5,706 nucleotides of DNA from NCBI GenBank assembly GCA_036475545.1, contig JAZGAE010000109.1, forward strand, positions 1 to 5,706. Direction: 5' to 3'. Shown here piece by piece: positions 1 to 5,423 of the stretch. The stretch is from JAZGAE01 sp036475545. GTDB taxonomy: Bacteria > Pseudomonadota > Alphaproteobacteria > DATDPM01. The position numbers and the translations under genes are program-made. Position 1 is the first letter of the stretch. Each line of letters opens with the position of its first letter. The notes beneath the pieces are model-generated. The model was not told the origin of the DNA. It was given only the letters and a program-made list of their open reading frames with translations, and searched no databases.

Positions 1-275
1 GGCTCCAGATGTTGGAGCTCGGTCGCCAACGCGCCTGCGACGCGAAGGCGAAGCGTCCCCCCGGTGCGCTTGGCGAGCGGGAAGGAAAGCTTCTCCGGGC
101 TGCAGTTGGCCGCCAGCCGGGGACCGACGATGGCGGGCCAGTCGGTGAGGATCCCGGCCTCGGCGAAGCCGCGGCCGCGGAAGGCGCCCGCGGTGACCCT
201 GGGCACAATCGCGGCGATGGCGCGCACGCCCCTGCGGGCGAAAGCGGCCGGACTGCGCCTGCTGCGGTTTTCCAT
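1..275 (-). CDS. DUF721/DciA-family protein, C-terminus cut by window edge
   Basis: The minus-strand frame from the ATG at 275 stays open to the window edge, giving 91 complete codons; the 3' part lies outside. The protein begins MENRSRRSPAAFARRG. At residues 45-54 it has the DUF721 signature DWPAIVGPRL, followed by CSPEKLSFP (58-66) and GGTLRLRVAG (72-81), which ends in the family's ELQHL motif (86-90). DUF721 includes DciA, proposed as the replicative-helicase (DnaB) loader or operator in bacteria without DnaC; the alphaproteobacterial members are less well studied, so I give no symbol. It is divergent from mutY, a pairing I know from alphaproteobacteria. An AAGGA-like Shine-Dalgarno lies about 11 nt before the ATG, a little far. 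The family call is strong. The helicase-loading role comes from family knowledge, not from residues visible here. Confidence 0.88.
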   Translation of the reverse strand, partial: MENRSRRSPAAFARRGVRAIAAIVPRVTAGAFRGRGFAEAGILTDWPAIVGPRLAANCSPEKLSFPLAKRTGGTLRLRVAGALATELQHLE

Positions 276-295
276 TGCCGGCTTTATCCTTTAGC

Positions 296-330
296 CCGGG
301 CCGCCTCCCTTGCGCGGCGCGCAGGCCCGG
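296..330. repeat. Nested inverted repeats between DUF721 gene and mutY
   Basis: A 7-bp inverted repeat, CCGGGCC (296-302) and GGCCCGG (324-330), encloses a perfect 13-base palindrome, TGCGCG-G-CGCGCA (311-323). It lies in the 97-bp divergent gap and overlaps the proposed -35 of mutY. It could be a repressor site or a cruciform or hairpin. In DNA this GC-rich such a palindrome can also arise by chance. Confidence 0.4.
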
Positions 331-339
331 CACTATGGT
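310..339 (+). promoter_or_regulatory. Possible sigma-70-type promoter of mutY
   Basis: TTGCGC (310-315) and TATGGT (334-339) are separated by 18 bp, matching the -35 and -10 consensus at 3/6 and 4/6 positions. Transcription would start near 346, which rules out the upstream in-frame ATG at 310 and fits a start at 373. This is a visual match only. Confidence 0.35.
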
Positions 340-372
340 GCGATCGCGCCCAGTTTAGGGTGCCGGCACGCG

Positions 373-1536
373 ATGGACAACAGCACGATCGACGTCGACC
401 GCCCTTTGATCGCCCAGATGCCGGCAACGGCGCGGCTCCGGCGGGCGGGCGACCCGGCCTTGGTGGGCCGGCTGCTGGCTTGGTACGACGCCAACGCCCG
501 CGTGCTTCCATGGCGCGCGCGAAAGGGCCGGCGGCCCAATCCCTACCACGTCTGGCTCAGCGAAATCATGCTTCAGCAGACCACCGTGGCGGCGGTGGGG
601 CCCTATTTCCGGCGCTTCATCCGGCGCTGGCCGAACGTCGACGCGCTCGGCCGCGCCGAGCCCGACGAGGTCCTGCACGCTTGGCAAGGGCTCGGCTACT
701 ACGCCCGGGCGCGGAACCTTCTGAGGTGCGCGCGCGTCGTCGGCACCGAGTTGGGCGGGCGCTTTCCCGAGACGGAGGCCGAGCTCGAGCGGCTTCCCGG
801 CATCGGCCCCTACACGGCGGCCGCCATCGCCGCCATCGCGTTTGAGCGCCCGGCCGCGGTGGTGGACGGCAACGTCGAGCGGGTCATCGCCCGGCTCTAC
901 GCGCTCGAGAAGCCGTTGCCGAGGGCGAGGGGTCGGATCCGGGAGCTCGCCGCGGCGCTCACGCCGACCCGCCGGCCCGGGGACTACGCCCAGGCGGTCA
1001 TGGACTTGGGATCGCTCGTCTGCACGCCGCGCGAGCCCGCCTGCGGCCGCTGCCCCTGGGCCGACTCCTGCGCCGCGCGCGCGCTGGGCATCGCCGAGGA
1101 ACTGCCCCGCAAGCCCGCCAGGCCGGCGCGTCCCACGCTGAGCGCCGTGGCTTACGTGCTGGTGCGCGACGACGGCGCCGTTTTCTTGCGCCGCCGCGCC
1201 CCCACCGGGCTTCTCGGCGGCATGATGGAGGTGCCCTCGAGCGAGTGGCGCGACGAGGGCTGGACGGAGGACCAGGCGCGCGCCGCGGCGCCGGTGTCGG
1301 CGCCGTGGCGGAGCCTTCCCGGCATCGTCCGCCACACCTTCACCCACTTCCATTTGGAGATCAGGGTGCTCGCGGGGCGAGTTGCGACGGCCGAGTCCCT
1401 CGGCGACGGCGCCTGGGCCGGCCGCGGCCGGCTCCACGAGTTCGCGCTCCCCACCGTCATGAAGAAGGTCATCCGCCACGCGATGGCGTCGCCGCCGCTC
1501 GCCATGGACGAGGAGCCGGCGAACGAACGGCGGTAG
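373..1536 (+). CDS. mutY: MutY, A/G-specific adenine DNA glycosylase
   Basis: MutY removes adenine mispaired with 8-oxoguanine or G in base excision repair. The 387-residue product is complete. It shows SEIMLQQTTV (63-72) with the catalytic Glu64, GLGYYARARNL (107-116 region), the helix-hairpin-helix LPGIGPYTAAAI (141-152) and VVDGNVERV (163-171) with the catalytic Asp165. The iron-sulfur cluster ligands are Cys217, Cys224, Cys227 and Cys233, in the MutY spacing C-x6-C-x2-C-x5-C. A C-terminal NUDIX-like domain that reads the 8-oxoG strand runs from about 256 to 368 and contains RHTFTHFHLEIRV (320-332), the counterpart of the E. coli FSH loop. An in-frame ATG at 310 would add 21 unconserved residues and sits in the promoter region; 418 is another possible start. 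I chose 373, though its Shine-Dalgarno is weak. It is divergent from the DUF721 gene and every key residue is present. Confidence 0.96.
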   Translation: MDNSTIDVDRPLIAQMPATARLRRAGDPALVGRLLAWYDANARVLPWRARKGRRPNPYHVWLSEIMLQQTTVAAVGPYFRRFIRRWPNVDALGRAEPDEVLHAWQGLGYYARARNLLRCARVVGTELGGRFPETEAELERLPGIGPYTAAAIAAIAFERPAAVVDGNVERVIARLYALEKPLPRARGRIRELAAALTPTRRPGDYAQAVMDLGSLVCTPREPACGRCPWADSCAARALGIAEELPRKPARPARPTLSAVAYVLVRDDGAVFLRRRAPTGLLGGMMEVPSSEWRDEGWTEDQARAAAPVSAPWRSLPGIVRHTFTHFHLEIRVLAGRVATAESLGDGAWAGRGRLHEFALPTVMKKVIRHAMASPPLAMDEEPANERR

Positions 1537-1610
1537 CGGTCGGCCTCGACGAGATTTGGTAGGCGATGCGCGCCCGGGGGCATGCGGGGTCGGCCTCGCT
1601 CCGCCCCCGA

Positions 1611-1657
1611 ACGCCAAGCCCGCCCGCGGGGGGAGGGGGTGCGGGCGGGCTGGGCGT
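1611..1657. terminator. Strong GC hairpin after mutY (terminator-like, no T-tract)
   Basis: AGCCCGCCCGC (1617-1627) and GCGGGCGGGCT (1641-1651) form a perfect 11-bp stem with a 13-nt G-rich loop. The stem extends by a further five pairs (1611-1615 with 1653-1657) past one mismatch. It lies 75 nt after the mutY stop. There is no T-run on either side, so it is not a textbook intrinsic terminator. It could still end or protect mutY mRNA from the left, or a transcript arriving from the right on the minus strand. Confidence 0.5.
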
Positions 1658-1725
1658 GGTTATGGGGTTGTGTACGCCGTTGTGAGGGGAGGATGGGTTA
1701 GCCCATGACGTTTCCGTCACAACCG
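1611..1725 (-). ncRNA. Candidate small RNA downstream of an orphan operator (prediction)
   Basis: No convincing protein is encoded here, yet a promoter-like sequence reads leftward into it (TATGAC on the minus strand, 1737-1732, with a 5' TGG resembling an extended -10). A transcript starting near 1725 would carry, in order: a TGACG/CGTCA stem closing a GAAA loop (1719-1706), an ATGGG/CCCAT stem (1706-1693, sharing base 1706), a CCTCCCCTC stretch resembling an anti-Shine-Dalgarno sequence (1692-1684), a linker with little obvious structure, and the strong GC hairpin at 1657-1611. GAAA is a GNRA tetraloop only on the minus strand, which favours that direction. The 3' hairpin has no U-tract. 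No known RNA family was recognised. This is an inference from layout. Confidence 0.27.
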
Positions 1726-1731
1726 AGGCCA

Positions 1732-1786
1732 GTCATACCACGGCCTTGCTGAACCGTGGCTGAGCCGCCCGTTCATGGGCCGTTCA
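1732..1786 (-). promoter_or_regulatory. Operator-like element copy 1 with leftward promoter
   Basis: Half-sites are TGAAC (1750-1754), TGAGC (1761-1765), GTTCA (1771-1775) and GTTCA (1782-1786). On the minus strand this reads GCTCA-N6-GTTCA, period 11 bp, then exactly 12 bp to the -10-like TATGAC (1737-1732). That geometry is like PhoP-activated promoters, where the box replaces the -35. The stretch 1748-1786 matches 2295-2333 at 27 of 39 positions without gaps. It lies between two convergent genes, so its target is not an annotated protein gene. Confidence 0.45.
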
Positions 1787-1806
1787 GCTTTGCCGGGAGC
1801 GGGCAA

Positions 1807-1840
1807 GCCGACGCCGGAGTCCGTGGACCCCGGCGTCGGC
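1807..1840 (-). terminator. Terminator-like hairpin for the minus-strand PepSY gene
   Basis: GCCGACGCCGG (1807-1817) and CCGGCGTCGGC (1830-1840) form a perfect 11-bp stem. GTC/GAC inside allows three more pairs around a CGTG loop after an A/C mismatch. It begins 20 nt past the stop of the gene ending at 1861. There is no clear U-tract in either direction, so termination is inferred from position and stem strength. Confidence 0.55.
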
Positions 1841-1844
1841 GTGC

Positions 1845-1866
1845 GGGCCCTAGGAGGGCCCTAGGA
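1845..1866. repeat. Tandem 11-bp repeat covering a stop codon
   Basis: GGGCCCTAGGA occurs twice head to tail (1845-1855 and 1856-1866). The second copy contains the TAG stop (CTA 1861-1863) and the end of the last codons of the minus-strand PepSY gene. It looks like a small tandem duplication. Confidence 0.7.
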
Positions 1867-2175
1867 GCCCTCGTGGATGACCACGCCGGTCAAGGCGTCG
1901 ACGAAAAGGATGACCCGATCGTCTTCGGCCTTGTAGGCATCGACGATGTAAAAGCCGTCGGCCAAGCGGATCCGGTCGAGCCCGGTGTAGCCCTGCTCCA
2001 CCACCTTGAGGGCCACGACCTCGCGTGCCAGCACCGGCGGATGGGGAATGCCGAGCGCGGCCCTGAGGTACTGAAACTTGAGCGGCTCGGCGGAAGCGGG
2101 TCCGGAAAAGCCCAGGGTGCCGGAAAGGCCCAGGGCGATCGCCGCCAGGCCGGCGGCAAACAATGCCTTCTTCAT
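1861..2175 (-). CDS. Small secreted PepSY-domain protein (divergent copy)
   Basis: The 104-residue product has a clear Sec signal peptide: MKK, a hydrophobic core (residues 4-23) and an ASA cleavage site after Ala29, so it is probably periplasmic. The mature part (about 50-100) matches the PepSY pattern: AREVVALKVVEQGYTGLDRI, then a DGFYIVDAY strand (73-81) and ILFVDALTGVVI (89-100), the family's closing 'vD..tG.v' motif. PepSY domains are small extracytoplasmic modules thought to act as inhibitors or modulators of peptidases and signalling proteins. The ATG at 2175 is set by a strong AAGGAG about 8-9 nt upstream. It is divergent from a PepSY-regulator-kinase operon and shares its regulatory gap. 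It may modulate or be controlled by that two-component system; no partner can be read from the sequence. Confidence 0.85.
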   Translation of the reverse strand: MKKALFAAGLAAIALGLSGTLGFSGPASAEPLKFQYLRAALGIPHPPVLAREVVALKVVEQGYTGLDRIRLADGFYIVDAYKAEDDRVILFVDALTGVVIHEGS

Positions 2176-2215
2176 GTAAGTGTCTCCTTTGTCTCTTGTG
2201 TCTTGTGTCTCTCGA
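2176..2215 (-). promoter_or_regulatory. Repetitive purine-rich leader and RBS of divergent PepSY gene
   Basis: On the minus strand this leader is almost free of T and built from ACAAGAC/GAGAC-like units, including a tandem 7-bp repeat (CTTGTGT on the plus strand, 2195-2201 and 2202-2208). It ends in AAGGAG (near 2184-2190) before the ATG at 2175. An unstructured A/G/C leader would leave the ribosome site open. No riboswitch fold was seen. Confidence 0.5.
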
Positions 2216-2247
2216 TCTCATCTGGATCTAGGATGGCTTGCGCGCGA

Positions 2248-2271
2248 TTTCGTTGCGCGAAACCATTGGTT
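2248..2271. repeat. Small palindromes in the divergent PepSY gap
   Basis: TTTCG (2248-2252) pairs with CGAAA (2258-2262), and immediately overlapping is the perfect 11-base palindrome AACCA-T-TGGTT (2261-2271). They lie between the operator-like element and the minus-strand PepSY start, where a regulator of that gene could bind. Function unknown. Confidence 0.35.
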
Positions 2272-2294
2272 GGCGCCGCTCATGCCATAATCCA

Positions 2295-2362
2295 GCTGAA
2301 CCGGGAGTGAGCGGCCAATTCAGCCTGTGTTCATTTGGGGTTCAATCCCGCCGACGTAGGAT
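2295..2362 (+). promoter_or_regulatory. Operator-like element copy 2 and promoter of the PepSY-regulator-kinase operon
   Basis: Half-sites are TGAAC (2297-2301), TGAGC (2308-2312), then TTCA at 2319, 2330 and 2341, exactly 11 bp apart (the last two as GTTCA). The first four occupy the same relative positions as in the copy at 1748-1786. The final GTTCA (2340-2344) is followed after 12 bp by TAGGAT (2357-2362), a 4/6 match to the -10 consensus. The 11-bp period is typical of OmpR/PhoP/PhoB-family sites, and such a regulator is encoded 400 bp downstream, suggesting autoregulation. The minus-strand GTTCA, followed 12 bp on by the poorer CATGAG, might serve the divergent gene. Confidence 0.5.
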
Positions 2363-2369
2363 GACCGTC

Positions 2370-2705
2370 ATGCGCGCACTGATACTCTTCCTGGTCCTCG
2401 CCCTCGGCGCGGCGGCGGGCGATGCCCGCGCGGGCGGCGTCGACCACGAGCGCGCCCGCGCCGCGATGGAGGCCGGCGAGATCATGCCCCTCCACCAGAT
2501 CCTGGTGACGGTGGAGGACGAGTTCGACGGGCGGGTCATCGAGGTCAAGCTCACCGATCTCGAGGAGGGCCTGCATGGCTGGATCTACGCGATTACCCTG
2601 CTCACGCCCCAGGACAACGTCCTCAGGGTCATGGTCGACGCCGGCACCGGGGTTCTCCTGCAGGTGGAGGGCCAGGGCATCGAGGAAGCCCGCAAGCGGC
2701 CGTAG
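2370..2705 (+). CDS. Small secreted PepSY-domain protein (operon leader)
   Basis: The 111-residue product starts MRALILFLVLALGAAAGDARA, a Sec signal peptide with probable cleavage after ARA (residue 21). The PepSY domain (about 31-98) has an N-terminal helix rich in E/R, then ILVTVEDEFDGRVIEVKL (44-61), GWIYAITLL (70-78) and LRVMVDAGTGVLL (85-97). The ATG at 2361 is in frame two codons upstream plus one, but AGGA (2358-2361) is spaced 8 nt from the ATG at 2370, so I chose 2370. If TAGGAT (2357-2362) is the -10, transcription would start close to 2369-2370 and the mRNA would be leaderless. It lies 38 bp before the response-regulator gene with no visible terminator, so co-transcription is likely. 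It is little like the divergent PepSY protein outside the domain motifs. A sensory or inhibitory role toward the downstream kinase is inference. Confidence 0.87.
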   Translation: MRALILFLVLALGAAAGDARAGGVDHERARAAMEAGEIMPLHQILVTVEDEFDGRVIEVKLTDLEEGLHGWIYAITLLTPQDNVLRVMVDAGTGVLLQVEGQGIEEARKRP

Positions 2706-2743
2706 CCGTACCGTAATCTCCTGAAATAGGTTAAGTTTGGATC

Positions 2744-3404
<661 letters not shown>

Positions 3405-3415
<11 letters not shown>

Positions 3416-4769
3416 GTCGCTCGCTTTCCGGCTGGCCGCTTACGCGTCGTTGTGGATTGCGGCCGCCCTGCTTGCGGGTGGGCTGGTCCTCTCGGCGGTG
3501 TTCGGGGACTACGTCGAGCGGGCCTTCGACGCCCGGCTGCTGGTTCTCCTCGACGCGCTGGTGGCGGGGGCCGGCGTCGACGAGGGCGGCAACCTCAAGC
3601 TTTCGCGCGCGCCGGGCGAGCCGCGCTTCGAGCAGCCCTACTCGGGGTGGTACTGGCAGGTGGCGACCGATAGCGGCCCGCTGCTTCGCTCGCGCTCGCT
3701 CTGGGACCAGCTGCTCCGCCCCCCCGATTACCGGCCGATCGGGACGGGAGGACAACGCTTTCAGCTGCTGGTGCAGCCGCGTCGAACGCTCAGGTTCGTC
3801 GGCCGGGACGTGACCCTGCCCGGCTCGGACGAGACCTACCATTTCGTCGTCTCCGGCGACGAATCCGAGGCCCAGGCGGACATCCGCACCTTCAACCGGA
3901 CGCTGGCCTGGTCGCTGGGCGCGCTGGGGCTCGGGCTCATCATCGCCGTGCTGATCCAGGTGCGTTACGGCCTTCAGCCCTTGAGGCGCATCCGGGCCGC
4001 GATCGCGGACGTCAGCTCGGGCCGGGCCGACCGCATGGAGGGCGACTTCCCGGCCGAGGTGGAGCCGCTTGTGGAAGAGATCAACGTCCTCCTCGACAAC
4101 AACGCCGACATCGTCGAGAGGGCCCGCACGCAGGTGGGCAACCTGGCCCATGCGTTGAACACGCCGCTGTCGGTGCTCACCAACGCGATCTCCGGCGGCA
4201 AGACGCCCGAGGCGGGCAATCTGGCCGACACCGTCCGCCGGCAGCTCGCCATCATCCGCCGCAACGTCGATCATTACCTGGCGCGCGCGCGCGCCGCCGC
4301 GGCGGTGAGCGTGCTCGGGGCGCGCACCGAGGTGCTTCCGGTGGTCGAGGACCTGTCGCGCACGCTTCAACGCATCCATTCCTCGCGCGACATCGAGATC
4401 GGAATCGATGTCCCCGCCGGGCTGTACTTCCGCGGCGAGCGTCAGGATTTAGAGGAGATGCTCGGCAATCTCATCGACAATGCCTGCAAGTGGGCCTCGT
4501 CGCGAGTCGCCGTCGCGGCCACGGCCGCCGACGGGCGGCTCAAGGTCTCGGTCGACGACGACGGGCGGGGGCTGGTGGCGGACGAGAGGGAGGCCGTGTT
4601 CGACCGGGGCGAGCGCATGGACGAGGCCGTGCCCGGCTCGGGCCTCGGGCTGTCCATCGTGCGGGACATCGCGGATCTTTACGACGGCGCGGTCATACTC
4701 GGCAAGTCGGACGCGGGCGGGGTGCGGGCGGTGCTCGATCTGCCGGCGGCGGAGATCCCGCCAAGATGA
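3405..4769 (+). CDS. PhoQ-like membrane sensor histidine kinase
   Basis: The 454-residue kinase probably phosphorylates the adjoining regulator. TM1 spans about 11-33. A periplasmic sensor region (about 34-166) contains RFEQPYSGWYWQV (74-86). TM2 spans about 168-186, followed by a HAMP-like linker (187-240). The H-box is VGNLAHALNTPLSVL with His249 as phospho-acceptor, of the HxLxTPL type found in PhoQ-like kinases rather than the common HELRTPL. The N-box is NLIDNACKW (355-363), the G1 box VDDDGRGL (383-390) and the G2 box GSGLGLSIV (411-419). The ATG at 3405 overlaps the regulator's last codons by 11 bp, and GGAGG (3400-3404) abuts it with no spacer, so translation is probably coupled to the regulator. 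A 14-base alternating GC tract (4281-4294) encodes an RARARAA stretch after the dimerisation helix. Confidence 0.95.
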
Positions 4770-4880
4770 CGATGGCGGAGCGCCACGGCGAACGCCCCGC
4801 CGCCGCCAGGCCGCGCCCCGGCCGTTCCGCATCCGCTCCTGCGCTTCCGAGGCCCGTGACCCATCGGCAAGCGTGACGCG

Positions 4881-4886
4881 AAGGAG
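4881..4886 (+). promoter_or_regulatory. Shine-Dalgarno deciding the start of the DUF2380-like gene
   Basis: AAGGAG touches the ATG at 4887 with no spacer but is 6 nt from the ATG at 4893, which makes 4893 the better start. The rest of the 123-bp gap after the kinase (4770-4880) shows no clear promoter or terminator. Confidence 0.6.
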
Positions 4887-4892
4887 ATGGCG

Positions 4893-5423
4893 ATGACGAG
4901 ACTGGCGATTCTGATTTTGGCCGCGATTTCCCTCGGCGCGCCCGCCCTCGCGCAGAGCCAGCCCTCGCCGCTCAAGGTGGCCGTCTTCCGGTTCGAGTAC
5001 ATCGACCGCAGCGGCGCGGATTCGGCGACCGCCGAGGTCGAAGGGAGACGCCTCGATCTGGTGACCGATTACGTGCGCCGGAAGTTCGAGGAGTCCGACC
5101 GCTACGAGCTGGTCGACGTCGCCGCCGTCGGCGAGCTCGACGACAAGAGGCTCGCCGATCCCGCCATCGAGGGGTACTTGTCCGAATGCGAGGGCTGCGA
5201 GGCCGAGATCGCCGCGGCGCTCGGCGCGGAGCTTTCGCTGTTCGGGGTCGTGACCAGGGTCACCGGCCTCGTGCTCACCGTCAACGTCCTCGTCCACGAC
5301 GCCAAGACCGGGCAGTTGACGGCGGTTCACGGCGTCAATATTCGGGGCAACAGCGACACGTCCTGGATGCGCGGGATTTCCTGGCTGGTGCGCAACCGCC
5401 TGTTCAAGGAAACCGGCGGGTAG
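4893..5423 (+). CDS. Secreted DUF2380/DUF3280-like protein of unknown function
   Basis: The 176-residue product starts MTRLAILILAAISLGAPALAQ, a Sec signal peptide with likely cleavage after ALA or ALAQ (residues 20-21). The mature part opens with LKVAVFRFEYIDRS (27-40), a strand of the type seen in DUF2380/DUF3280 proteins, then RRLDLVTDYVRRKFEESDRYELVDV. A CEGCE motif (Cys99, Cys102) precedes AEIAAALGAELSLFGVVTRVTGLVLTVNV, and NIRGNSDTSWMRGISWLVRNRL (149-170) is the family's closing motif. I recognise the family from memory and am not sure which of the two DUF numbers applies; no activity is established. The Cys pair could be a disulfide or metal site. It follows the kinase by 123 bp in the same direction without a clear terminator, so it may be a distal operon gene or a separately transcribed neighbour. 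Confidence 0.8.
   Translation: MTRLAILILAAISLGAPALAQSQPSPLKVAVFRFEYIDRSGADSATAEVEGRRLDLVTDYVRRKFEESDRYELVDVAAVGELDDKRLADPAIEGYLSECEGCEAEIAAALGAELSLFGVVTRVTGLVLTVNVLVHDAKTGQLTAVHGVNIRGNSDTSWMRGISWLVRNRLFKETGG

Noticed and set aside
310..372. N-terminal extension of MutY from the ATG at 310
   Set aside because: It would place coding sequence over the proposed promoter and palindrome and adds residues not seen in the family.
9..845. Long plus-strand frame of 278 codons
   Set aside because: It overlaps the DUF721 gene antisense and mutY in another frame. Its product is low-complexity Arg/Ala/Gly with no recognisable domain, typical of GC-rich shadow frames.
1538..1598. Direct repeat GGTCGGCCTCG at 1538-1548 and 1588-1598
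   Set aside because: The 11-bp GC-rich match after mutY has no further structure and does not look like an attachment or target-site duplication.
355..1617. 420-codon minus-strand frame opposite mutY
   Set aside because: mutY has all catalytic and cluster residues on the other strand; this product is R/G/A/P-rich and looks like no protein family.
1469..1720. Minus-strand frame of 83 codons in the mutY-PepSY gap, starting GTG near 1720
   Set aside because: The product is Pro/Ser/Arg-rich, has no ribosome site and runs through the strong hairpin into mutY. An RNA explains the promoter-like signal better.
1756..2310. 184-codon plus-strand frame across the minus-strand PepSY gene
   Set aside because: The opposite strand encodes a signal peptide, PepSY motifs and a strong ribosome site; this frame shows none.
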